DNA from: Kluyvera sp047971185
GTDB lineage: Bacteria > Pseudomonadota > Gammaproteobacteria > Enterobacterales > Enterobacteriaceae
Assembly: GCF_047971185.1 (NCBI RefSeq)
Contig: NZ_JBKDZH010000058.1
Location: 1 to 64,000, forward strand
Length of the DNA stretch: 64,000 nucleotides
Direction: 5' to 3'
In this document: positions 9,408 through 16,953 of the stretch, piece by piece
Position numbering within the stretch: position 1 is the first letter of the stretch
Layout: every line of letters begins with the position of its first letter
Position numbers and translations under genes: made by a program
The notes under the pieces: generated by a model
What the model saw: only the letters and a program-made list of their open reading frames with translations
The model's database searches: none
What the model was told of the DNA's origin: nothing

Positions 9408-9528
9408 AGGCCATGTAAAAGGGGAGAATGCCTCACGCGTTGTATCCCCGTTTTAAGCCGCCTTGGCTGCTGTTTTTTGCGCTAAATCGAGTTAGCATGA
9501 GGACAGGCTCATCTAACCTGGGGATCTC

Positions 9529-10341
9529 ATGGCTATTAAACTGATTGCAATCGACATGGACGGAACATTGCTGTTGCCGGACCACACTATCTCTCCTGCG
9601 GTGAAAAACGCCCTGGCGGCGGCGCGCGCAAAAGGGGTAAACGTGGTTCTGACCACCGGGCGTCCTTACGCTGGTGTGCACAGCTACCTGAAAGAGCTGG
9701 GTATGAACGAGCCGGGAGATTACTGCATTACCTACAACGGCGCGCTGGTCCAGAAAGCCGGCGACGGCAGTACCGTGGCGCAGACCGCGCTCAAGTATGA
9801 CGACTATCGTTTCCTGGAAGAGCTGTCCCGCAAGGTCGGTTCCCACTTCCACGCGCTGGATCGCAACACGCTGTACACCGCCAACCGCGATATCAGCTAC
9901 TACACGGTGCATGAATCCTTTGTCGCCACCATTCCGCTGGTGTTCTGCGAAGCCGAGAAAATGGACCCGTCCATCGAGTTCCTGAAGGTGATGATGATTG
10001 ACGAGCCGGCGATCCTCGACAAAGCGATTGCCCGTATCCCGCCGGAAGTCAAAGAGAAATATACCGTGCTGAAAAGCTCGCCGTATTTCCTCGAAATCCT
10101 GGATAAGCGCGTCAACAAAGGTACCGGCGTGAAATCGCTGGCCGACGTGCTGGGCATTAAGCCGGAAGAGATCATGGCGATTGGCGACCAGGAAAACGAC
10201 ATTGCGATGATTGAATTCGCAGGGGTTGGCGTGGCGATGGATAACGCGATCCCGGCGGTCAAAGAAGTGGCGAATTTTGTCACCAAATCCAACCTTGAAG
10301 ACGGCGTGGCCTGGGCGATTGAGAAATACGTCCTCAACTAA
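9529..10341 (+). CDS. yidA: HAD-family sugar phosphatase YidA
   Basis: Cytoplasmic Cof-type HAD phosphatase of 270 residues. E. coli YidA dephosphorylates sugar phosphates such as erythrose 4-phosphate and glucose 1-phosphate. HAD motif I is DMDGTLL (nucleophile and acid/base Asp 9 and 11), motif II is VLTTGRP, motif III is the Lys of VNKGTGVKSL, and motif IV is GDQENDIAMIE. The C2-type cap lies between motifs II and III. A long perfect hairpin follows at 10362. Confidence 0.96.
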   Translation: MAIKLIAIDMDGTLLLPDHTISPAVKNALAAARAKGVNVVLTTGRPYAGVHSYLKELGMNEPGDYCITYNGALVQKAGDGSTVAQTALKYDDYRFLEELSRKVGSHFHALDRNTLYTANRDISYYTVHESFVATIPLVFCEAEKMDPSIEFLKVMMIDEPAILDKAIARIPPEVKEKYTVLKSSPYFLEILDKRVNKGTGVKSLADVLGIKPEEIMAIGDQENDIAMIEFAGVGVAMDNAIPAVKEVANFVTKSNLEDGVAWAIEKYVLN

Positions 10342-10361
10342 GGCTCCCTCTCCCGCGTTTC

Positions 10362-10392
10362 CGCTAAAGGCTTATGGGATAAGCCTTTAGCG
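10362..10392 (+). terminator. Perfect 14-bp hairpin after yidA (probable terminator)
   Basis: CGCTAAAGGCTTAT and its exact complement flank a GGG loop, 20 bp after the yidA stop and 40 bp before yidR. There is no T run on either side, so intrinsic termination is uncertain. It may instead be a transcript-end stabiliser. Confidence 0.5.
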
Positions 10393-10431
10393 TGGTAAAA
10401 CTAGGCGGTATCTTTTGACCGGGACGCCGCC

Positions 10432-11658
10432 ATGAAACAAATCACCTTTGCCGCACGCCATCATCAGCTCACCAATACCCGCACGTGGACGCCGGACAGC
10501 CTGTGGCTGGTCTACGACGTTCGCCCTTCCGGCGCTTCGTTTACCGGTGACACCATCGAACGGGTGAACGTCAGCAGCGGTGAGGTTGAGGTGATTTATC
10601 GCGCCAGCGCCGGGGCGCACGTCGGCGTGGTGACGGTACATCCTGACGCTGAGCGGTACGTTTTTATCCACGGTCCGGAGAATCCGGACGCCAGCTGGCA
10701 CTATGATTTCCACCACCGACGCGGCGTAGTAACGGCGCACGGTGAAACCCGCGACCTCGACGCCCTGGATATCACCTCGCCCTATACGCCGGGCGCGCTG
10801 CGCGGCGGCAGCCACGTCCACGTCTATAGCCCCTGCGGCCAGTTTGTCAGCTTTACCTACAACGACCACGTGATGCACGAATACGATCCGGCGCTGGACC
10901 AGCGCAACGTCGGCGTAGCCGTGCCTTACGGCCCGGTTGAACCGCGCGGCCAGCACCCGCGCGAATATGGCGGCAGCCACTGGTGCGTGCTGGTCAGCCA
11001 GACCACCGCGATGCCCATTCCCGGTAGCGATGACATCACCCGCGCTTACGAAGAAGGCTGGGTTGGCTCGCGGGCGCTGGCGTTTATCGGCGATACCGTC
11101 TCGCTGGCCGGCGAGAAAGTGCCGGAACTGTTCCTGGTGGAACTGCCCGGCGACGCTCAGGGCTGGAAGCAGCCTGGGGATGCGCCGCTGCAGGGCACTG
11201 ACACCACGCTCCCCGCTCCACCAGCGGGCGTTCGCCAGCGGCGTTTAACCTTCACCCATCAGCGGGCGTTTCCCGGGCTGGTGAACGTCCCGCGCCACTG
11301 GGTGCGCAGCAATCCGCATGGCACGCAGATTGCCTTTTTGATGCGCGACGATCGCGGCGTGGTGCAGCTATGGCTGATATCTCCGGCGGGCGGCGAGCCG
11401 CGGCAGCTCACGCGTAATGCGTCGGATATTCAGTCGGCGTTTAACTGGCATCCGTCTGGAAACGGACTGGGGATGGTGCTGGACGGGCGTATCGCGTGGT
11501 GTGACGCGGTGAGCGGAGAAACCACCTTTTTAACGGAAAAACATGCCAATCCGCCGTCGGCGGATGCGGTGGTCTTCTCTCCCGACGGGCGGTTGATCGC
11601 CTGGATGGAAGAAACGGCTGGCTTTCGCCAGCTGTGGGTCACCGAGACCGGCTACTGA
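10432..11658 (+). CDS. yidR: YidR, DUF3748 beta-propeller protein
   Basis: Protein of 408 residues matching E. coli YidR (ATP/GTP-binding-like, function unproven). It has no signal peptide. WD/TolB-like blade repeats are visible, for example TWTPDSLWLVYDVRPSG near the N-terminus and FNWHPSGNGLGMV and VVFSPDGRLIAWM near the C-terminus, consistent with a six- to seven-bladed propeller. The last 7 bp overlap the convergent yidQ. Confidence 0.88.
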   Translation: MKQITFAARHHQLTNTRTWTPDSLWLVYDVRPSGASFTGDTIERVNVSSGEVEVIYRASAGAHVGVVTVHPDAERYVFIHGPENPDASWHYDFHHRRGVVTAHGETRDLDALDITSPYTPGALRGGSHVHVYSPCGQFVSFTYNDHVMHEYDPALDQRNVGVAVPYGPVEPRGQHPREYGGSHWCVLVSQTTAMPIPGSDDITRAYEEGWVGSRALAFIGDTVSLAGEKVPELFLVELPGDAQGWKQPGDAPLQGTDTTLPAPPAGVRQRRLTFTHQRAFPGLVNVPRHWVRSNPHGTQIAFLMRDDRGVVQLWLISPAGGEPRQLTRNASDIQSAFNWHPSGNGLGMVLDGRIAWCDAVSGETTFLTEKHANPPSADAVVFSPDGRLIAWMEETAGFRQLWVTETGY

Positions 11659-11984
11659 GCGGGCATTGGCGCCGGCGGGATCACCGAATTAGTGGCTAGC
11701 GTCTCCTGCTCGCTCTTTTCGACCCGCGAGCGGACCGAACTGTCTTTACGGAAGAAATCCCACGGCAGCAAAACGGTGTCCATCACCGCCGTAAACGGCA
11801 TATCCAGGGCGATCAGCGATTTGGTCGCCCAGCCGTTTTCGCTATCGCCGAGCATCTCTGCGCTCGCGCGCGTGCCGGGATAAGTGCCTTCTTTGCCACC
11901 GGTGTGTGACATGACGCTGGAACACCCACCTGACAACAGGATCCCCCCAACCAGCGTCGTTTTGATCAGCAGATTTTTCATCAT
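11652..11984 (-). CDS. yidQ: YidQ, DUF1375 lipoprotein
   Basis: Small envelope lipoprotein of 110 residues, the same length as E. coli YidQ. The start is one of two adjacent ATGs (11984 or 11981) behind GAAGAG. The signal sequence MMKNLLIKTTLVGGILLSGGC ends in a lipobox whose -3 residue is serine rather than the commoner leucine. The conserved HTGGKEGTYPGTRAS and KDSSVRSRVEKSE follow. No enzyme activity is known. Confidence 0.9.
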   Translation of the reverse strand: MMKNLLIKTTLVGGILLSGGCSSVMSHTGGKEGTYPGTRASAEMLGDSENGWATKSLIALDMPFTAVMDTVLLPWDFFRKDSSVRSRVEKSEQETLATNSVIPPAPMPAQ

Positions 11985-12159
11985 GAGCTCTTCATTGTTA
12001 TGAGCATAAAAAAGCTCGTCCTCCGGGTTATAGCCACCCGTTGCCAAAATAGAAAGCCCAGGCTCGCCGCTCTGTGGCGGCTGTCGCAATTTGGACTTTT
12101 GTGCTCTCACCCAGTGTAAGCCTTATCGGGGAAAGTGCAAAAAAAGTCAGACACTGGGT

Positions 12160-12188
12160 CTTGAAAAAGGTTCTTTCCCCCTCATTTT
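12160..12188 (+). promoter_or_regulatory. Sigma-32 heat-shock promoter of ibpAB
   Basis: CTTGAAA at 12160-12166 is a perfect sigma-32 -35 core. It is followed 10-14 bp later by the C-rich CCCCCTCATTTTAT, resembling the CCCCATNT -10. It lies about 110 bp upstream of ibpA, as in E. coli. Confidence 0.75.
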
Positions 12189-12265
12189 ATAGGTGTAGCC
12201 GGGAAGAACACGCCTGCGGGGTGTTCGGGCTTCACGACCTGTCCACGATGGAAGGTCCACAATTT

Positions 12266-12283
12266 CTCGCTGACTTTCAGGAG
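12266..12283 (+). ncRNA. ROSE-type RNA thermometer hairpin at ibpA
   Basis: CTC-G-CTGA (12266-12273) pairs with TCAGGAG (12277-12283), leaving a single bulged G. The paired strand is the AGGAG ribosome binding site, 10 bases before the ibpA ATG. The UCGCU sequence opposite the binding site is the ROSE hallmark U(U/C)GCU. ROSE control of ibpA is established in E. coli. Melting on heating is inferred here. Confidence 0.75.
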
Positions 12284-12293
12284 CTATTTGATT

Positions 12294-12707
12294 ATGCGTA
12301 ACTTTGACTTATCCCCGTTATACCGTTCTGCCATTGGTTTCGACCGCCTGTTCAACCTGTTAGAAAACAATCAAACGCAAAGTAACGGCGGCTACCCTCC
12401 GTACAACGTTGAACTGGTTGATGAAAACCACTATCGCATCGCGATTGCCGTGGCGGGTTTTGCTGAAAGCGAGCTGGAAATTACCGCCCAGGACAACATG
12501 CTGGTGGTAAAAGGCGCGCATGCCGCAGAACAGAAAGAACGTACCTATCTCTATCAAGGTATTGCCGAGCGCAACTTTGAACGCAAATTCCAGCTAGCGG
12601 AAAACATCCACGTACGTGGCGCGAACCTGGTGAACGGCCTGCTGTATATCGAACTGGAACGCGTGATTCCGGAAGCGAACAAACCGCGCCGTATCGAAAT
12701 TAACTAA
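12294..12707 (+). CDS. ibpA: Small heat-shock protein IbpA
   Basis: Cytoplasmic sHsp/Hsp20 chaperone that coats aggregating proteins and hands them to DnaK/ClpB. It has 137 residues and is nearly identical to E. coli IbpA. An alpha-crystallin domain runs from about residue 35 to 120, ending in NGLLYIELER, and the C-terminal anchoring motif is the IEIN tail. Translation starts at ATG 12294; an in-frame TTG two codons upstream is ignored because the AGGAG spacing suits the ATG. It is cotranscribed with ibpB, which follows after 92 bp. Confidence 0.98.
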   Translation: MRNFDLSPLYRSAIGFDRLFNLLENNQTQSNGGYPPYNVELVDENHYRIAIAVAGFAESELEITAQDNMLVVKGAHAAEQKERTYLYQGIAERNFERKFQLAENIHVRGANLVNGLLYIELERVIPEANKPRRIEIN

Positions 12708-12774
12708 TTCCGACGGGCCGCCGCGCGGCCCTGTTAAACCATCGGCTTGCCGTCAGGGAGCCGAAACGTACTCA

Positions 12775-12792
12775 CTCGCTTCTTAGAAGGAG
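12775..12792 (+). ncRNA. Second ROSE-like thermometer hairpin at ibpB
   Basis: CTC-G-CTTC (12775-12782) pairs with GAAGGAG (12786-12792) around a TTA loop, again with one bulged G and the UCGCU motif. It covers the GGAG ribosome binding site of ibpB. A stable GC hairpin (GGGCCGC/GCGGCCC) sits just upstream, soon after the ibpA stop. Confidence 0.7.
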
Positions 12793-12799
12793 AAACACA

Positions 12800-13228
12800 A
12801 TGCGTAACTACGATTTATCCCCTCTGCTGCGTCAATGGATCGGCTTTGACAAACTGGCGAACGCGCTGCAAACCAGCAGCGAAGGCCAGAGCTTCCCGCC
12901 GTACAACATCGAAAAAAGCGACGATAACCACTACCGCATTACGCTGGCGCTGGCAGGGTTCCGTCAGGACGATCTCGACGTGCAGCTGGAAGGCACTCGC
13001 CTGACCGTGAAGGGCACGCCGCAGCCGCAGGAAAAAGAGACCAAATGGCTGCATCAGGGTCTGGTGACCCAGGCCTTTAGCCTGAGCTTCACGCTGGCCG
13101 AAAATATGGAAGTCTCCGGCGCCACCTTTACTAACGGCCTGCTGCATATCGATTTAACCCGCAACGAGCCGGAGGCTATCGCCCCGCAGCGTATCGCAAT
13201 TAGCGAGCGCCCGGCGCTGAATAGCTAA
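12800..13228 (+). CDS. ibpB: Small heat-shock protein IbpB
   Basis: Partner of IbpA in the aggregate-binding sHsp complex, 142 residues. The alpha-crystallin domain spans about 35-122 (PPYNIEKSDDNHYRITLALAGF ... NGLLHIDL), and a short C-terminal tail contains IAI. It shares the N-terminal RNYDLSPLLRQWIGFD pattern with IbpA, reflecting gene duplication. The AAGGAG site at 12787-12792 is buried in the thermosensor hairpin. Confidence 0.98.
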   Translation: MRNYDLSPLLRQWIGFDKLANALQTSSEGQSFPPYNIEKSDDNHYRITLALAGFRQDDLDVQLEGTRLTVKGTPQPQEKETKWLHQGLVTQAFSLSFTLAENMEVSGATFTNGLLHIDLTRNEPEAIAPQRIAISERPALNS

Positions 13229-13244
13229 CCCTGGTTGCCCAATT

Positions 13245-13270
13245 AGCCCCGAGAAATCGGGGCTTTTTTT
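13245..13270 (+). terminator. Terminator of the ibpAB operon
   Basis: AGCCCCGA/TCGGGGCT stem with a GAAA tetraloop followed by eight T, 16 bp after the ibpB stop. Confidence 0.92.
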
Positions 13271-13363
13271 TGCGTGTGACGCCTCATTAATCCCCCTTGC
13301 TGCAACGCGTGTTTCAGATTAAAAAATGATCACTCAGATGGGTATTAAAACAAGGGACATGTT

Positions 13364-14188
13364 ATGAATGAGCAACAGCCGTTTGAAGTGATTAAAAACA
13401 CCGATCGGGAAGGGAGAGAGTATTGGTCTGCTCGAGATTTAGGGCCATTACTTGATTATAAGGAATGGCGTAATTTTCAAAAGGTTATCTCAAAAGCTGT
13501 GATCGCTTGTGAGGTGAGTGGTCAGCATGCGTCTGACCATTTTGTTGAATCCAACAAAATGGTCGAATTGGGGTCGGGTGCGAACCGAAATCTTGAAGAC
13601 ATCAGGCTATCTCGCTATGCCTGTTACCTGGTTGTACAAAATGGCGATCCGTCCAAACCGGTTATCGCTGCAGGGCAAACCTACTTTGCTTTGCAGACCC
13701 GGCGTCAGGAGCTTCAGGATGACAACGCTTTTAAGTCTTTACGGGAAGATGAGAAGCGTCTTTTTTTGCGCAATGAGCTAAAAGAGCACAATAAACATCT
13801 GGTGGAAACTGCTCAACGGGCTGGTGTTGAGACTGCGCTTGATTTTGCCGTCTTCCAGAACCATGGCTACAAAGGCCTTTATGGTGGCCTGGATCAGAAA
13901 GCCATTCACGAGCGCAAAGGATTAAAGAAAAGCCAGAAAATCCTCGACCATATGGGTTCAACCGAGTTGGCGGCAAATCTTTTTCGTGCGACGCAAACCG
14001 AAGAAAAACTCCGACGTGATGAAGTGAGCACCAGGCAAATCGCCAATCAAACGCACTACGAAGTGGGCCAGAAGGTGCGTCAGACAATCGAGGATCTTGG
14101 CGGCACAATGCCTGAATCACTGCCTTCTCCCGAGAAAAGCATCCAGCAGTTGAAAATTGCCGCCAAAGGAAAAAATTCACCTGAATAG
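13364..14188 (+). CDS. dinD: DNA-damage-inducible protein D
   Basis: Homologue of E. coli DinD, 274 residues, known as an SOS-induced protein that antagonises RecA filaments. The N-terminal ~100 residues resemble the BRO-N/antirepressor fold (WSARDLGPLLDYKEWRNF). The central and C-terminal part is strongly conserved (SRYACYLVVQNGD, YFALQTRRQEL, FQNHGYKGLYGGLDQKAIHERKG). It stands alone between the ibpAB terminator and yidE and is AT-richer than its neighbours, which suggests acquisition. In E. coli dinD is elsewhere. No LexA box of the CTG-N10-CAG form was seen in the 135 bp upstream. Confidence 0.92.
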   Translation: MNEQQPFEVIKNTDREGREYWSARDLGPLLDYKEWRNFQKVISKAVIACEVSGQHASDHFVESNKMVELGSGANRNLEDIRLSRYACYLVVQNGDPSKPVIAAGQTYFALQTRRQELQDDNAFKSLREDEKRLFLRNELKEHNKHLVETAQRAGVETALDFAVFQNHGYKGLYGGLDQKAIHERKGLKKSQKILDHMGSTELAANLFRATQTEEKLRRDEVSTRQIANQTHYEVGQKVRQTIEDLGGTMPESLPSPEKSIQQLKIAAKGKNSPE

Positions 14189-14291
14189 TGCTCCCCGCTT
14201 GGTTGATTAATGTGCGCCGCACTACATACAAGCTCCCCCCAACTCGGCCATAATCCATATTGTTATTAATGTTATTCACAGGGAACATAAA

Positions 14292-15953
14292 ATGAGTGAT
14301 ATAGCATTGACGGTCAGCGTACTGGCGCTGGTAGCAGTGGTTGGGCTGTGGATTGGCAATATCAAAATTCGCGGCATCGGTTTCGGTATTGGCGGCGTGC
14401 TGTTCGGTGGGATTATCGTTGGCCACTTTGTCGAGCAGGCGGGCATTACCCTGAGCAGTCCGATGCTGCATTTTATTCAGGAATTTGGCCTGATTCTGTT
14501 CGTCTACACCATTGGTATTCAGGTGGGGCCCGGCTTTTTTGCCTCGCTGCGCGTCTCCGGGCTGCGGCTCAATCTGTTCGCTATCCTGATCGTTATTCTC
14601 GGCGGCCTGGTCACCACGTTACTGCATAAAATTTTCTCCATTCCGCTGCCGGTGGTGCTGGGTATTTTCTCCGGCGCGGTGACTAACACCCCGGCGCTGG
14701 GGGCCGGGCAGCAAATCCTGCGCGATCTTGGCGAGCCGTTTAGCGTGGTGGACCAAATGGGGATGAGCTACGCCATGGCCTACCCGTTTGGTATCTGTGG
14801 CATTCTGCTGACCATGTGGCTGGTGCGCCTGTTCTTTCGTATCAACGTGGAAAAAGAAGCGCAGCAGTTCGATGAACAGGCCGGTTCCGGCCATTCACAC
14901 CTCAAAACCATCAATATCCGCGTCGAAAACCCAAACCTGAACCACCTGGCCATTCAGGATATCCCGGTGATCAACAGCGATAACATCATCTGCTCGCGGC
15001 TCAAACGCGGCGATACCCTGATGGTCCCGTCGCCGACGACCCTGATTGAAACCGGCGATCTGCTGCACCTGGTGGGGGAAGCGGCGGATCTGCACAGCGC
15101 GCAGTTGGTGATCGGCAAAGAGGTGGAGACCTCGCTGTCGACGCGCGGCACGGACCTGAAAGTGGAAAGGGTGGTGGTTACCAACGAGAAGGTTTTGGGC
15201 AAGAAAATCCGCGATCTGCACTATAAACAGCGCTATGACGTGGTGATTTCCCGCCTGAACCGTGCCGGGGTAGAACTGGTCGCCAGCAGCAATGCCAGCC
15301 TGCAGTTTGGCGACATCCTCAATCTGGTTGGTCGCCCGGCGGCGATTGATGCGGTGGCGTCAGACCTCGGCAACGCGCAGCAAAAATTGCAGCAGGTACA
15401 GATGCTGCCGGTGTTTATTGGCATCGGGCTCGGCGTGCTGCTGGGTTCAGTGCCGCTGTTTATTCCCGGCTTCCCGGTGGCGCTGAAGCTGGGGCTGGCG
15501 GGTGGGCCGCTGATTATGGCGCTGATCCTCGGGCGTATCGGCAGCATCGGCAAGCTCTACTGGTTTATGCCGCCCAGCGCTAACCTGGCGCTGCGCGAGC
15601 TGGGGATCGTGCTGTTTCTGTCGGTGGTGGGGCTTAAGTCCGGCGGCGACTTTATCGACACGCTGGTGCATGGCGATGGGCTCAGCTGGATTGGCTACGG
15701 GATATTTATCACCGGCATTCCGCTGCTGACGGTGGGGATTCTGGCGCGTATCTTCGCGAAGATGAACTACCTGACCCTGTGCGGCATGCTGGCCGGTTCA
15801 ATGACCGACCCACCGGCGCTGGCCTTTGCCAACAACCTCCACGCGACCAGCGGCGCCGCCGCGCTCTCCTACGCCACGGTTTATCCGCTGGTGATGTTCC
15901 TGCGCATTATCACTCCGCAACTGCTGGCGGTATTGTTTTGGGGGATGGGCTAA
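14292..15953 (+). CDS. yidE: YidE, AAE-family putative transporter with RCK_C domains
   Basis: Inner-membrane protein of 553 residues of the aspartate:alanine exchanger family; substrate unknown. Hydrophobic helices fill about 1-180 and 370-553. Between them are two cytoplasmic TrkA-C/RCK_C domains (for example DTLMVPSPTTLIETGDLLHLVG and ASLQFGDILNLVGRP). Repeated GxxxGxxxTNTPALGA-type and MAGSMTDPPALAFA segments are family typical. The 3' end overlaps convergent yidP by 44 bp. Confidence 0.94.
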   Translation: MSDIALTVSVLALVAVVGLWIGNIKIRGIGFGIGGVLFGGIIVGHFVEQAGITLSSPMLHFIQEFGLILFVYTIGIQVGPGFFASLRVSGLRLNLFAILIVILGGLVTTLLHKIFSIPLPVVLGIFSGAVTNTPALGAGQQILRDLGEPFSVVDQMGMSYAMAYPFGICGILLTMWLVRLFFRINVEKEAQQFDEQAGSGHSHLKTINIRVENPNLNHLAIQDIPVINSDNIICSRLKRGDTLMVPSPTTLIETGDLLHLVGEAADLHSAQLVIGKEVETSLSTRGTDLKVERVVVTNEKVLGKKIRDLHYKQRYDVVISRLNRAGVELVASSNASLQFGDILNLVGRPAAIDAVASDLGNAQQKLQQVQMLPVFIGIGLGVLLGSVPLFIPGFPVALKLGLAGGPLIMALILGRIGSIGKLYWFMPPSANLALRELGIVLFLSVVGLKSGGDFIDTLVHGDGLSWIGYGIFITGIPLLTVGILARIFAKMNYLTLCGMLAGSMTDPPALAFANNLHATSGAAALSYATVYPLVMFLRIITPQLLAVLFWGMG

Positions 15954-16656
15954 CGGTCTGCCGCCGCAGGTGGTAATCCACCTGATATTCGCTGGCGTTG
16001 CGGAACATCACGGAATAGTTAAGGAACTCGCCGCTGTCGCTGTAGGAAAGGGAGGTGATGCGCAGCAGCGGCGTTTGTTCCGGCACATTCAGGCTCTGCG
16101 CCAGCTGCTTATCGGCCAGCACCGGCGCCAGGCTTTCATAGTTGCCGCTAATGGTGATCCCGCAGTCTTTCTCAATGTAATCAAACTTCGACCCTTCCAG
16201 ATGCACCAGCGACAGGTTACGGAACAATTTGACCGGCATATAGCTGTCTTCCAGCATCAGCGGTTTGCCATCCACGTAGCGCACCCGGCGCGAGAAATAG
16301 ATCCGTTCGTTAATCTGAATTCTGAGCTGGCTGGCGATCGCCGGCGGCGCGGGCATCATCTCAAAAATCAGGACCTTACTGGCCACCTCTTTCCCTTGCT
16401 GCCGCAGTATCTCCGCCAGGCCGGTTAAATTGGTCGTTTCATGATGTATGTCTTTATGCGCCACGTAGGTTCCGCTGCCGTGCCGTCTGACCACTAACCC
16501 CCACTCGATAAGCAGGTCGATGGCTTTACGAATGGTCATCCGCGCCACGCCAAACTCTTCCGCCAGCTTTTTCTCACCCGGCAGCGGGCTACCAATATTG
16601 AAATCTGACGAATTCAGCCGTAAACGCAATCTGTCGGCAATGGATTTATAGATCAC
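15910..16656 (-). CDS. yidP: GntR-family transcriptional regulator YidP
   Basis: HutC-subfamily regulator of 248 residues, starting at GTG (MIYKSIADRL) behind AAGAGG. An N-terminal winged helix (about 5-68, with GEKKLAEEFGVARMTIRKAIDLL) precedes a C-terminal UTRA effector domain. It is divergent from aglAB, as yidP is from the glv genes in E. coli, so it probably controls the alpha-glucoside genes, with a phosphorylated sugar as effector. The effector is inferred. The C-terminus differs from E. coli and the last 44 bp overlap yidE. Confidence 0.93.
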   Translation of the reverse strand: MIYKSIADRLRLRLNSSDFNIGSPLPGEKKLAEEFGVARMTIRKAIDLLIEWGLVVRRHGSGTYVAHKDIHHETTNLTGLAEILRQQGKEVASKVLIFEMMPAPPAIASQLRIQINERIYFSRRVRYVDGKPLMLEDSYMPVKLFRNLSLVHLEGSKFDYIEKDCGITISGNYESLAPVLADKQLAQSLNVPEQTPLLRITSLSYSDSGEFLNYSVMFRNASEYQVDYHLRRQTVSPSPKTIPPAVAE

Positions 16657-16800
16657 AACTAGACCTCTTATCGTTTGCGGAATGAAATTAATGAACCGCT
16701 GTTTCTTATTAAAAACTAATTTATTACAGCTGATTAAGCGTTCATTACCAATAAATTAAAAATAGCGCTGATGAAGATGTCTATTAATTTTTAAAAAAGT

Positions 16801-16866
16801 AGACAACATTGCGCCGATTAAAACCATGAAAGCGATCACGAATCACAACCTGTCCGCATGTTGTCT
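16801..16866. promoter_or_regulatory. Separated inverted repeat between yidP and aglA
   Basis: AGACAACAT (16801-16809) and its exact complement ATGTTGTCT (16858-16866) lie 48 bp apart in the 297-bp AT-rich gap between divergent yidP and aglA. Both are continued by GCG/CGC, with one extra base on the left. They could be paired operator half sites or a looping pair for YidP. No proven target exists. Nothing else in the gap could be assigned. Confidence 0.4.
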
Positions 16867-16953
16867 GGAGAGCGAATTCTTATTCTCGTAGCAGGCCGAA
16901 GATCAACATAAAAAGGCCACTTACCCTACGAGTTGTTAAATGAGGATTGCTCA

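Larger units (their letters stand above)
11985..12293 (+). promoter_or_regulatory. yidQ/ibpA divergent intergenic region
   Basis: This 309-bp gap carries the heat-shock promoter and thermosensing leader of ibpA on the plus strand (listed separately) and the unassigned yidQ promoter on the minus strand. A short frame that stays open across the leader (12074-12301) has no family resemblance and runs into ibpA in another frame, so it is not called. Confidence 0.6.

Noticed and set aside
12074..12301. 75-codon frame across the ibpA leader
   Set aside because: It overlaps the heat-shock promoter and the thermosensor hairpin and enters ibpA out of frame.
13300..13363. LexA box for dinD
   Set aside because: CTG and CAG halves at 13300-13318 are 12 rather than 10 bases apart and lack the flanking consensus.
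16827..16848. CRP site upstream of aglA
   Set aside because: Only the TCACA half is good; the other half matches poorly at the correct 6-base spacing.
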